Shown here: positions 9,854-20,587 of the stretch, in pieces
Layout of the letters: each line of letters starts with the position of its first letter
Numbering within the stretch: position 1 is the first letter of the stretch
Origin: Vitrella brassicaformis
Taxonomy: Eukaryota; Sar; Vitrellaceae
Assembly (NCBI GenBank): GCA_001179505.1
Contig: CDMY01000705.1
Coordinates: forward strand, 1-28,603
Length of the DNA: 28,603 nt
Direction: 5' to 3'
Translations under genes and position numbers: made by a program
The notes under the pieces: generated by a model
Seen by the model: only the letters and a program-made list of their open reading frames with translations
The model's database searches: none
Told to the model about the DNA's origin: nothing

Positions 9854-12800
9854 ATGCAGACGACCATTGAGACGCTGCTGCGTCTGCTGGCGTGTTCATC
9901 TGGCGCCCTTGCCGTATCTTCTGACATCGGGCTGCAGAAGACAGCCTTCTTACCCGCCTCCGGGCTGCCACTGGACAGGGGCAGGAGATCAGCAGCACCG
10001 TCTTCGCGCCCACATCTGGCTCAACTCTCGCGACATTATGCGGCCTCCCGGCCCGTTGAGCAGCCGCCATCACCGCCGCAATCAGTGGCCACCGAGCTGC
10101 CCGCTCGGCTGAATGGCAACAACGCATCAGCACTGCACCACGGACGACAAGCAGCGGTGAACCATGAGACCCAGGCGTCTGCTGCTGCTGCTGCTGCTGC
10201 TGTTGTCATGGATGAGAGGCCGCGTGTGGCTGTGAATGGTGTGGAGTTCGACGTGCTGGACAGGGAGGGGAACCTGACGGACGGTGAGGCGGTGACGCGG
10301 AGGGACGACACTGTGGTGCTCTTCCTCCCCGGCATCTTCGGTGAGGGAGGGAGGAAGAAGACCATGCACTGCACTGCTCGCTTCAGTCAGTCTAATTGGC
10401 AAGCGCTTCTCTCTCCCTCTGTCCCCCTTTGTGTGCGGTCCGTGTGTGAGTGGTTCTCGTAGGTTATTCGGGCAACAGTTCTCAGCCGCAGCTGGCGAGT
10501 CTGTCGCACCGGTGTCCCGTCTGGCGGCTGTCAATCCCGCCAACTGACCGCTCCACCTTCTCAGAGCTCGAGGGAGCCGTGGTCACCTTCATCAAACAGC
10601 TCAAACAGCAACAACCACACAAACAGGTCCGGTGGTTGGCACACTCACACACAGACTCACTGTTGGTCTGTCTGTCTGTCTGTGTAGGTGGTGCTTGTCG
10701 GTGACAGCTTTGGGGGCCTTCTCGCCCTGGGTGTTGCATTGAGGTGCGCCACAGACCCCCTGTTGCGCCCGCAGCGGCTCCTGAAGGGCGTGCTGGTGGT
10801 CAACCCCGCCACATCATACCTCTACACGGCCTGGCCGCTGCTGGGGCCGATAGCCACCGCGCTCGACGGCCCCCTTTACACCCTGATGGGCAGCCTGGCT
10901 TTGCTGTCGACGGTGCCCGACCCCATCCAGCGCGCATCGATTCGGGAGGCCTTCTGGCCGTCCTCTGTGCCCATCACACAGAGGCCGAGAGAGCTCGTCA
11001 AACAAGGTAGGTAGCTGAGGAAAGACATACAGACAGACAGACAGACAGACACACAGAAGGACAACGTGTGGATGGATGGATGGCTCTCTTTCTTTCACTG
11101 TATCCCATGCATTGTGTGCTGCTTGCAGTGCAGTCAACCTGGGCGGGCTTCTCGCGATTGGCAGACCGCATCGACCCCGACACCCTGAGGTTTCGTCTGG
11201 AGAAGTGGCTGCTCGACGGCAGTGAGCGCGTGTCGATCAAGCTGCAGACCAAGAGGGACAAGTACCCCTACGACCTGCCCACGGTGATTGTGGCGGGCAG
11301 CGAGGACGCCATGCTGCCCAGTGAGAGGGAGGCCAAGCGGCTGGCGAAACTGATGCCCGACAGCGAGCAGGTGCCTGCCAATGAATCAATGCGCTCCTGC
11401 CTGTGAGGCAAGCCATGATGGTATGTGTGTATGTGTGTGTGTGTGTGTGTGGTGCCTGTGCAAGGTGTTGGTGGCCGGTTCGGGGCACTATGTGCTGGAC
11501 AACCGGACGAACCTGACGGACATCCTATTCACGTCCAAGATACTCAACCCCCCACCGTCTGCAGAGGAAAAGTACTTTGAGAAATTCGTGCCGCCAAAAC
11601 TCACCGAGGTACATACGGGCTGTTGATTTATTTGGTCTTTTCTGTCCTCCCTCCTTTCTGTGTGCGGTGCACACGCACACACACGTCCATCTCATCTGTG
11701 TGTGTGTGTGCCCGCCACGGCCCGGTAGGTGACCGATTTGGAGATGCAGCAGGTCAACAGGATAGAGAATGCGACGTCGCCCGTGTGGGTATCGACCAAC
11801 GTGTACGGCCGAAGGATCTGGTGAGAAACAAGATGACCGACAGCCATGCGTGTGTGTGTGTGTGGACACGTGTGTGTGCGTGTGTGTGTGTGTGTGTGTG
11901 TATTCAAGGGGTCTGTCTGGCGTGCCCACCGACCGGCGAGTGCTGTTTGTGGGCAACCACCAGCTGTACGGCCTCGATCTCGGGCTCCTCGTGCGGCAGA
12001 TATACAAGGTAGGTACCTACCTAGCTACGTCACCAACCAAACAAATCCATTCTCCATTGTCTGTGTTGTCTTGGTGCAACCAGGAGAGCGGTCGGTTAGT
12101 CCGCGGCATGGCCCACCCGATAGTGTTCAACGGCTTCGGTCCCGGCAGCACCGACCCCAACAGGTCCACTCGCACCATCACCACTGCACCCACACAATCC
12201 CCCACACAATCACAGCAGCCGCTACAGCCACAGCAACAACAATCCTCTCGCCGGTTCCTGCCGCCATTGCCCCCGCCGCCGCCTCTTCCCGCTCTCCCAT
12301 TGCGGAATAGGCGGAGGAATCGGCGAAGTGATGAAAGTGGAGACGAGAGCAATGGGGAGGGGCGGGAGAGCGATATCGTGATGGGGATGCCGCCGCTTGA
12401 GCGGTTTGGTGCGGTGCCTGTGACGGGGCGGAACCTGGTGCGGCTGATGCAGAGGCAGGAGTGGATACTGCTCTTCCCTGGTACGGACGGACACTCCTTG
12501 TGCTACTGGCACTCATGTGGAGCGGGTGAATGGATGGATGGATGGATGTCCCTCTCCACATACACTCGTGTGTCTGCTGTGGTGTCTGGTGTGCCTTCGC
12601 TTAGGTGGGGTGCGCGAGGTGTTTCACAGGAAAGGAGAGAACGACCTGGTGTGTACGCAATCGGACAGACGCTCAGCTACCCACTCTCACCCTCTCCTTT
12701 CCTCTCCTCTCCTCTCTCTCCATAGGTCTTGTGGGCGGACACGGCCGAGTTTGTGCGCACGGCGGCCAAATACAACTACACTATAGTGCCCTTCTCGGCC

Positions 12801-13247
12801 ATCGGTGCGTCGGACAGCTTCCAGATGCTGCTCGATCCCGAGGAGATGCTGCGGCTGCCTCTGGGGCTCGGCGAGCGCATCAGACGACAGGCCGACAAGA
12901 TGCCCACAGTGAGGGAGTACGAGAAGATGGTGCCGCCACTGAGTGTGCCAAAGGTCCCCGACCGCTTCTACTTTCTCTTCCACGCTCCCGTCGACCTGAC
13001 GGCCGTCAGCCCCACCGACCGCGACACGTGCCAGTCCGTCTACAACGACATCCGGCAGCGTGTCGAGACCGGCATCGAGCACCTGAGAGAAGCGAGGCAA
13101 AAAGACCCCTTCCGCAACTTTGTGGCCCGCACGGCCTTCAAGCGGCTGTATGGCCGCCAGCCGCCATCTTTCGAGCTCGACGAGCTGCCCAGCGCGCGAT
13201 CAGAGGAGGCAAAGAATAATGGGTCAGACGGCAGCGAAGCCAACTGA
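9854..13247 (+). CDS. Phytyl ester synthase / DGAT-like acyltransferase, plastid type
   Basis: Ten exons (9854-10340, 10463-10626, 10688-11006, 11129-11370, 11465-11608, 11729-11820, 11909-12008, 12084-12480, 12605-12648, 12726-13247) close to 836 residues. An alpha/beta-hydrolase part comes first: LFLPGIFG at about 157, nucleophile motif GDSFGG (222-227), IVAGSEDAMLP, and GSGHYVL with the likely catalytic His. An acyltransferase part follows: LFVGNHQLYGLDLG (His500), then LLFPGGVREVFHRKGE (about 645-660). This two-part order is that of plant phytyl ester synthases PES1/PES2, which make fatty acid phytyl esters and triacylglycerol in plastid plastoglobules. The N-terminus (LLRLLACSSGALAVSS, then Arg/Ser-rich) could be a bipartite plastid-targeting leader. 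Oddities: a polyalanine tract near residue 110 from CTG repeats, and a low-complexity Pro/Gln/Arg insert at about 538-618 between the two acyltransferase motifs. Confidence 0.88.
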
Positions 13248-13908
13248 TGCTCCTGTCGCCTGTTGAGCTGTCAGCTGCTCTACTGTGTAACGTTCGCGAA
13301 GCGAAGGAAGGAGCTGGGTGAGCTGAGCAGAGAAGTGAGAGGAGCCCAGGCCGTAGGTTTTTGACGTTTGCTGTGTTGTCACCCGCCGTCCATATCTAGA
13401 CGCACCGGCCCCATTATGCATGTGTTCTTTCTCTGTCTGTCGATCGAGATCTGCAAACAAAACGACTCCTGGCGGTAGTCGGTGAGTGGATGTGTAGCGA
13501 GCGACTCACTGATTGGGCGGGGGAGTGCATGTGTGTGGGGGGTGTACAGGCAGAGAGACGGACAGTGCCAGCAAGCTTCAAGTTGGCAGGGGGGAGAGAT
13601 TTTGGGCCGGGGGAATGAATGCCATGGAATGGCATTCATTCCTCCATGAGCTGCATGAGTGTGCCACCGTGTCGATCCCAGGAGTAACGTGACGACACGC
13701 ATAGCAGACCAACCCCTCAAAGCCATATGTAGGACTGCCGCTGGCAGGCTTCTTTGACGTCGACGTAACGGAAAGCGGCCACAGCGTCTGATCTCGAGTC
13801 TACCGTGTATCAAGACCATCCATTCACGGGGACTCATCGCACAGAGAAAAGGCAGCACCGAATCACACCACACGACACACACGCACACTACAGAAAACCA
13901 CACCACCG
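13248..13908. other. Intergenic region between acyltransferase and UFSP2-like gene
   Basis: Both genes run rightwards, so this holds the 3' end of one and the promoter of the other. Apart from the hairpin at 13612-13642, no gene or motif was recognised. Confidence 0.5.
13612..13642. other. 13-bp perfect-stem hairpin
   Basis: Arms GGAATGAATGCCA (13612-13624) and TGGCATTCATTCC (13630-13642) are exact reverse complements with a 5-base loop. It lies about 370 bp past the acyltransferase stop. A role in 3'-end formation or a structured RNA is only a guess; there is no T-run. Confidence 0.7.
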
Positions 13909-15265
13909 ATGCAGGCATGGCCCACCAACACAGGCTCGCGCCCCTCATTCCGTGAAACCGCTCTCTCAAGCCATGCCCTCGACATGTTGCGAATTGATGA
14001 GTCTGTGGCCGAGCGGATCTTGCACCTGCATCAGCACAAGCACCAACAGCAGCAGGCAAGCACCACTGAGATGATGACGCACCTCGTTCAGCTGCTTTGC
14101 GTTGTGCGTGTGTGTGCAGCGCGTCTGTGTGGTCGGCGTGACGAAGAAGCACGAGGACGAAGGGAGATGGACTGACTTGATTGGCGCATTCATGTGAAAC
14201 ATCAGCACACACACTTGCGGGTATCATTGTGCCTCTCGTGTGTGTGTGTTGTGATTGCGTGTGCAGTTACCCGCCCCAGCGTGACGACGACGAGGCCATC
14301 GATGACACCGATGTGCCCTCACTGCAGGACATCACTGATGGTGAGCCAATCCGCCAGACAGACAGATGGATGCGGCCATCCACCTGTGTGTGTCCTCCCT
14401 CCCTTCCTCCCTCCCTCTCTCCGTTCTTCGTTCAGCGCTGCCTTTGGGACTGTCTGTGGTCGGCACGACGGCAGCACCGACAGACGAGCACACACAACAC
14501 ACTGGTGGGCACTCACACAGCGATGGATGTCGGCACACATCAGTGTCTGTTGTGTGTGAGGATGACGTGCAGACGCTGCTGGGGGCTCGCAGTGCCTCGT
14601 GCGGCTGACTGTCAAAGACGGTCAGTCCGCACACAACCACACACATACATAGGCAGCACACAGTGAGTCGATGGCGCCCACATGATGAGTGTGGGCGGTT
14701 TCTCACAGATGAGTCCGTCGCATTGGCGGATCGCTTCACCGCACACACGAGCAAGGGCCTCTCCATCCCAGTGTCGATTGCGCCCATTGTGAACGACTAC
14801 GTGGCCTTGCGCGCGAGCATGGAACTCTCGTGGGCACAATAATCTCTCTCTCAATCTGTGTGCATGTGTCTGTGTGTGTGGGTGTCGTCGGTGCGGTGTG
14901 GTGCAGGTGCGTCGGTGTGACGCCAAAGGACCTCATTGCCCACCTGCAGGCCTTCCTGAGGCAATTGGTGTGCGGCAAGGGCGACTGCATGCGCCTCCTC
15001 ATAGCCGTGAGAACAAAGCCATTGATGCTGACAGACGCACACGCAGGAGTGGCCACACGATTGTATGTGTGTGTCTGTGCAGGGCAGCGACATGCGGCCG
15101 CTGACGATAAAGGAGATTGGTAACCGCACACACACATGGTGCCTTAATTGCACATTGTACCGATGCGTGTGTGCCTTTACCTACACAGTCGATGGTGCGG
15201 CGGAGTCAGACGTCGCCGCACTGTTGACCGAGCCAATCGGCGAATTGATGTATGCCCCCCCCCCC

Positions 15266-15317
<52 letters not shown>

Positions 15318-17657
15318 TTCCCACATACATACATACATATATACAAATGTCTGTATGTCTGCATTTGTATGTATGTATGTATAATGTACAATGTACATAT
15401 ACACATACACATACACAGTATATGTATACGTGTATAGATTATGTATATACGTATAAGTGTTGCGTATTGGTGCCATCTATCCATCGACTCAGCGATCCAT
15501 CCATGCCGCACACCCGTTCGTCACGCAGCCATCGGTGTTGGTCTGTGTCTGTGTCTGTGTGTGTGGCGGTGTAGATCCTCATCAGCAGCGGTGCCGTCAA
15601 CGACAGTGCCGATCATCCCCTGCAGCACATACGCACAGCCGATTTCTGGACGCCCCCCATTGGCTAAGTCTTACCGCCACCCACCGGCGCACACAGACAC
15701 AGAGAGGCCCTCGTTGATGTGCACGACGGCGCACGGCCTGGCCGTCATGACCCGATCAACCGCTGTGCAGAAAGGTGCCGCAAATTATAATCCCATTAAT
15801 ATCGGCGCGTTAGTGCAAAGGCCTTATGTGTGGTTTCTGTGTGTGTTCAGGTCTGTCTTTGGTGGGCCAGTCCCTGGTGCGTCAGCTGCTGAAAGTCATG
15901 GCCGACACGCAGCGATGGGGCCAGTGCGTCGGGTACTATCTGCTGCAGGTGCCCTTGTGTTTGCTTGTGTACACCCAACACTCACACGATGGATGGATTG
16001 ATATCGTCGCTCTGTGTGTGTGTGTGTGTGTGTGCAGCCTTTGGTGCTGTCCCATCCTCTGATCCTCGGCGGTCCGCAGATCGACACGCGAGAGTGGGTG
16101 TGGGATATATCCGATGGAGCACCCTCCACACCTCTCCCTCTCTCTTTCTCTGTGTCCGTCCGTCTGTCTGTCTGTGTCTGTTTAGGCGTCGCCTGTTGCT
16201 GCACCGCATTTGGCGCCTCCCGATGTACCCCTGCGTCACAAAAGAGGTAACCGGGTGGACGGGGGTCTCTACTTTTGCGAGTCCGGCGGTATGCATTTCG
16301 TTCACTCAGGCGGCTTTGCGTGGCGAGGGCGAGAGCAGAGTGACCGACGAGGGGCGGCTGATCAATGTGAGCTAAGAGCGGACGCACCCCATGAGAGCTG
16401 CCTGAGTGGGGAATGTGTCGCTGTGTGTGTGTGTGTGCGTTTGCCCGCTGTGTGCAGCCCCACAGGGCCCTCATCCACAAGACACAAAGATACACACATG
16501 TGCGGAGCGTCAGAGGTATGCACCTCTCTCTCTCTCTCTCCCCTACAGCTGCGCATCTCTCTCTCTTTGTCTCTCTCTGTCTGTGTGTGTGTGTGTGCAG
16601 GAAGTTACGAGTACCATCACTGCGGTCACGGCGGTGTGGCCGACATCGGGTGGGGCGGCTGCTACCGCGCTGTCATGACCATCGTGTCATGGTACACACG
16701 ACAGGGATACACCACACAGGTCTGCACACAGATAGCAAGAGAGAGAGAGGCATGCACACAGCAGATCCATAATGGTGCTTGGGGCGCGTGTGACTCGTTC
16801 GATCGGCCAACCACTGCAGGCCGTCCCTTCGCACAGTGACATCCAGAGGGTGCTCAGGGCGCGAGAGCCCGCACACAGACAGCTCGCTATCGGATCAACC
16901 ACATGGCTCGGCTGTGTGGAAGGTCAGGCAGGCACTTTGTAGGAGTCACTGGTGTACCCCATTCATTGTGAGGCGTGTGCCCGCCCCCCACAGGGAGCTG
17001 TGCGCTGGAATGGCTCGTCGGCAAGGAGAAGGACGATGACGATAAGTCGGTCCTTCTGTTCATTCAGGTGAGTAATTGACTGAGGGACACCAACACACAC
17101 ACACACAGAGAGGGAGAGAGACAGACGAGTGCGCGCGCGCGCGTGTGTGTGTGTGTGTGTGTGCAGGATGCGACTGACCTGGGCAGCTACAGCCAGCAGA
17201 TCAGGCAGCATTTCGTCGCACAGGGCACGCCCATCCTCGTGGGCGTCGGCAGCCTCACACTCATCCTGGTCGCCACGGCAACAGACACACACACAGGTGC
17301 ACACCAACAGACACACAGAGGGAGAGAGAGAGCCAAATGTCCCCCATTGCTTGACTGACTGCAGGGGAGTCTTCGTATCTGGTGGTCGACCCGCAGTACG
17401 CCGGCCCCGACCATCATGACGATGCCGCCACACTCACCGCCAGCGAGTGCGTCGCATGGCGATCGGTCAGTAGCGTGATGATATGTTCCCAACGGCACCG
17501 TTAATGCGCGTCTGTGTGTCTGTCTGTCTGTCTGTCTCTGTGTGTGTCTGTCACTCGCCTGCAGGCCGAGTGGCTGGGCGAGATTGCCGGCGGCCGGTTT
17601 ATGTGTTTGGCTCTGCCGCAGATGATCAGAGACCAACAGGGCAGGGCCATCATTTGA
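13909..17657 (+). CDS. UFSP2-like Ufm1-specific protease homologue, altered active site
   Basis: Twenty-one exons (first 13909-14055, last 17565-17657) close without phase error to 628 residues; the first intron uses GC-AG (CAG|GCAAGC). UFSP enzymes mature the ubiquitin-like modifier Ufm1 and remove it from targets, UFSP2 at the ER. Family hallmarks: LPLGLSVVGT near the N-terminal domain, LLHRIWRLP in the middle, SYEYHHCGHGGVADIGWGG (424-442), CYRAVMTIVSWYTRQGYT (443-460), AVPSHSDIQRVL, GTPILVGVGSL, and LVVDPQYAGPD (570-580). The usual active site is a Tyr in HHY, Cys in GWGCAYRS, and Asp and His in DPHYTG (family knowledge). Here these read Cys430 for Tyr, Gly442 for Cys with a Cys one step later, Asp573 kept, and Gln575 for His. 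It is longer than human UFSP2, with inserted low-complexity linkers. The start ATG is the first in phase with exon 2; an upstream exon cannot be excluded. Confidence 0.85.
14056..14119 (+). other. GC-AG intron
   Basis: First intron of the UFSP2-like gene. The donor is CAG|GCAAGC and the acceptor TGTGTGCAG. It is phase 0 and the downstream exon stays in frame through the whole 628-codon model. Confidence 0.75.
15255..15318. repeat. C-run, (AC)n and (AG)n compound microsatellite
   Basis: A run of about 11 C, then AC repeats, then AG repeats, inside an intron of the UFSP2-like gene just past the donor at 15250. Confidence 0.9.
15323..15382. repeat. Imperfect intronic hairpin, AT-rich
   Basis: The left arm of repeated ACAT ending ATACAAATG (from 15323) is complementary to the right arm starting CATTTGTATGTATGTATG (15362 on), with a short TCTGTATGTCTG loop. 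TA-rich alternating sequence continues to about 15460. It lies in the UFSP2-like gene's longest intron and is probably a by-product of ACAT/ATGT repeats. Confidence 0.7.
17131..17164. repeat. (GC)n(GT)n tract before a splice acceptor
   Basis: Alternating GC then GT dinucleotides leading straight into CAG and the UFSP2-like exon at 17167. Alternating purine-pyrimidine DNA of this kind can adopt Z-form (general knowledge). Confidence 0.88.
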
Positions 17658-17910
17658 CCAATGAGTGGATGGATGGATGGATGGCGTGCTAATTAATTGA
17701 TAAGAGTGTCAGAGCGTCGAGCTTTTGACACGTCAACAGAATCCGGCACACAGAGACGGATGGAGCCTTGTACAGAGCATACAGGCGAATCTGCATGGCC
17801 GACAGACAGATAGACAGACAGACAGACCGAGAGACAGAGAGACAGACAGAGAGGGGTGCGTGCCGTGTGTGAATCTGCACACTTTGACACCAATGGCAAT
17901 CAATCACGGT

Positions 17911-17942
17911 ATGTTGATGAGATGTTGATGAGATGTTGATGA
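17911..17942. repeat. Short tandem repeat, 11-bp unit
   Basis: Nearly three copies of ATGTTGATGAG in tandem, in the convergent intergenic region. Confidence 0.85.
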
Positions 17943-18307
17943 ATCCAATGGTTCCACTCACATCGCCAGATCGCCTCTCTGCTTTTTTACACCCACCTGC
18001 ACCCCAGCTGAGCTCCACTGAGTACATACTGGGGGGAATGAAAATGACGGCTCCGCTGAGAGAATACGTGCATAAACACGCACGCAAGTAGGGTCGGCTG
18101 CGGGCAAGCGCTGCGCATTGCTTGCTTGTTGCATAGCAGCTGCAGCCCTGCCCCAACACGTATTTAGGGGTGTGTGTGTGTGTGTGTGTATATATCAATG
18201 AACAGAGATCCTGTGTGGGCAGACCGTCCAGTAAGTGGCTTTCTTCGGTCTGTTTGATTTAGGGTGCGTGCGAGGCCTTGGGCGCATGTGCGTTGCAACG
18301 CAAATGG

Positions 18308-18360
18308 GATTGACCGATTGACCGATTGACGGATCTCCTGCGATTGGGATTGACGGATTC
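18308..18360. repeat. GATTGAC-type degenerate tandem repeat
   Basis: Repeated GATTGACC / GATTGACGGAT units with one short interruption. No function is apparent. Confidence 0.75.
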
Positions 18361-18535
18361 TGTGTGTCACTGTCAGTAAGCATTGATTTGCGTGTACATC
18401 ACAAATGGTGCACACACGACATTAAGTACGTCTCATACCACACGCAGTATAAGCCGGCAGTCGACCCTAGCTATCCACTCTATGGCCCACTTAGCCACCC
18501 GGCCACTCACAAATGAACGCGTCGACCACCAATAA

Positions 18536-20247
18536 TCAGCAGCAGAGGCCCCAGCAACTCTTGGCCTCCTTGGGCACATCAGCCAACAGGTCATAATAAC
18601 GACCTGCATGAGCACACACCAACACACACACACACACACACAGACACACACACGTTCTCCCTGTGTCTCGCGGGCAAATCTCATGGCAGTCCCACTCAAT
18701 CACTCACCATTTTTCTTGCGATAGGCGGGTGCCCAGAAGCAGTCGTTCATAAACAGCGTGTAGCTGGTCATCCTCGACCGCAGCACATTCACCCCGTGGG
18801 CCGTCATCCAATACCCAGCAGTCTGCACAGAGAGAGAGGGGGGGGAGGGCAGATGCATCTGTGCGTTCAGCCACCATCACACATCTCCTTCAAGGCACGT
18901 ACGTCCAGCACGGCAGGCAGCAGGATGCGCGCGTCCTCCAGCTTCATCCACTTGTGCAGGTACTCCTTCATGAGAAACTCCTGATGGATGGACACAGAGA
19001 GAGACACAGAGAGAGACAGAGAGGTGTGTCGGGGTGTGTGTCTGTGGGGGAGGGGGGCTGGAGGTGGAGATGGACTTGCCTGGTCCGAGAGGGAGTACAG
19101 GCATTTCGCACCGCCGACGGGGTCGATTGACAACTTCTCCTGAACATACACATGACAGACGCACCGACAGATGGATGGACGGATCTCTCTCTATCTCCCT
19201 CCCTCCCTCTCCCTGTCTGTCTGTCTGTGTCTGTGTGTGTGTGCACCGACCATTTCGTCAATGTGCTTCTCCGTGTATGGAATCAGCAGATCCAACGCCT
19301 ACAGGTGAACAGAGACACAGCACACACACACGAGAGAGGCCAGCCAGGTGTTCGTGCCTCTCTGTATATCTTTGTGTGTGGTTGCCCAGTGCCCACCTCG
19401 CAGGTTTCTGTGAGGCTCTCCTCGAAAGGCCTCTGGCGGAACCTCTTGGCCGCGTCCATCAGCTTGGTCAGCCGCTGACCGACGCACAACAACAAATGCA
19501 GAGACAGAGTGTGTGTGTCTCTCCCCATGTTGTCATCCTTCTCTCTTTCTCTCTCTGCCTCCCCAGTGGCTGTCTCTCTGTCTCTCTGTGTGTGTGTGGG
19601 TATGTATCTTTTGTGTGATGTCTGTTGCTCAGTGCTTTATTACCTCCAGGACGTCATTGTATCTGTCCCGGTATGGCTGCTTGTACAGAGTGGTAAGCGG
19701 CGTGCACGACATCCACGTGTCGAACAGGACCTTCTCCAACGCCAGCGCACGATCCATAAACACACCCACACTCTCACTGAACCACTGCACACACACACAC
19801 ACACACACGCACGATGAAAGGAGTGAGTGGCGTCTTCGTGCGTGAGTGTGACCTGCAAAAACTGTTCCAGCCGCCACTTCTTGCCTTCGCGGAGCAAGGT
19901 CGTGAACCTCCGCAACTGCAGACAGGACAGCACCGACATTGAAATTAATCGCCAATCCATCAATTTTATATGCAGTCAAGAGGCCATCCATGTGGGCTGA
20001 CTGCTCTTCCCGACCTGCTTGAGTTGTCTGCGGATGGGCTCGTGAAGCAGTAGCAGCCACTCCTCCAACAGATCACTACAGTCAGTACAGGCAGCCGGAT
20101 ACAAACCGACACACATGGCACAAAGAGGGAACAACCTTCACGTCTCCCTCCCGGCCTGCCTTCCTTGACCCTCCCTCACCTGGGCGCGGGAACGATCTCA
20201 CTGAGCACCTTGTCAGTGTACTTGGCCTCTTCGCTCGGAGTCATCAT
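18536..20247 (-). CDS. Helical protein of unknown function ending in Cys-Cys
   Basis: Ten exons (20247-20180, 20075-20015, 19915-19853, 19784-19644, 19474-19397, 19298-19251, 19139-19080, 18980-18903, 18822-18708, 18603-18536) close to 259 residues. I do not recognise the family. The protein looks mostly alpha-helical and charged (SDLLEEWLLLLHEPIRRQLK, LRRFTTLLREGKKWRLEQ, ALALEKVLFDTW), with aromatic segments towards the end (TAGYWMTAHGVNVLRSRM, FMNDCFWAPAYRKKNGRYY). There is no signal peptide or membrane segment. The last residues are SCWGLCC; a terminal CC can be geranylgeranylated in Rab GTPases or palmitoylated, but this is not a Rab. The seventh intron has a GC donor (CAG|GCAAGT). The first two codons are both ATG. 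It is divergent from the kinase-ankyrin gene, about 340 bp away. Confidence 0.75.
19022..19079 (-). other. GC-AG intron donor in the helical-protein gene
   Basis: On the minus strand the exon ends GACCAG at 19080 and the intron begins GCAAGTCC. Exon lengths on both sides (60 and 78 bp) keep phase 0. The intron continues to the CATCAG acceptor before 18980. Confidence 0.72.
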
Positions 20248-20587
20248 AACCGTGGGGTGGTGTCACAGCGTTGCAGACTTGCACAAACTTGCCACAAAGG
20301 AAACAGAAACGAAGCTGTACTGCGGTAACCGTTGGGCTGGGCTGCCTTATCCAAAGACAGGGGACCGGATCGAGGCTGGCGAGCCGAAAATACAAAGAGG
20401 GAAGGGACAGAAAGACCGATGCGATGCGATGTGGACCCGACAGTTCCTTCTGACAGCCAAACTTGCGCTGCAACAAAGACGCTTGACAAAGCCCTTCCGA
20501 GTCGAAGCACTCAAACGCCGCGTCGAGACGGGGGCCAGCTGGGGGCGCCGAGTTGCCGGTCCCGGTCTCCATCCCATCTCGCCACCA
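20248..20587. promoter_or_regulatory. Divergent promoter interval
   Basis: It separates the starts of the minus-strand helical-protein gene and the plus-strand kinase-ankyrin gene. The plus-strand frame is open through it, so a longer kinase N-terminus is formally possible, but conservation with the paralogue at 1752 begins at the ATG at 20588. No TATA box was seen. Confidence 0.45.

Larger units (their letters stand above)
17658..18535. other. Intergenic region between convergent genes
   Basis: The 3' ends of the UFSP2-like gene and the helical-protein gene face each other here. It contains CAGA repeats (17800-17850) and two short tandem repeats listed separately. No gene was recognised. 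Confidence 0.5.

Noticed and set aside
15255-15460. CRISPR-like or structured RNA locus in the repeat-rich intron
   Set aside because: The units are simple dinucleotide and tetranucleotide repeats with no unique spacers, in a eukaryotic intron.
16210-16839. Alternative reading APPDVPLRHKRGN through the UFSP2-like middle region
   Set aside because: The frame giving LLHRIWRLPMYPC and AALRGEGESRVTDEG matches the family better and keeps phase at all neighbouring junctions.
20165-20587. N-terminal extension of the kinase-ankyrin protein from the open frame upstream
   Set aside because: Similarity to the paralogue starts at the ATG at 20588, and the upstream frame overlaps the first exon of the divergent gene.
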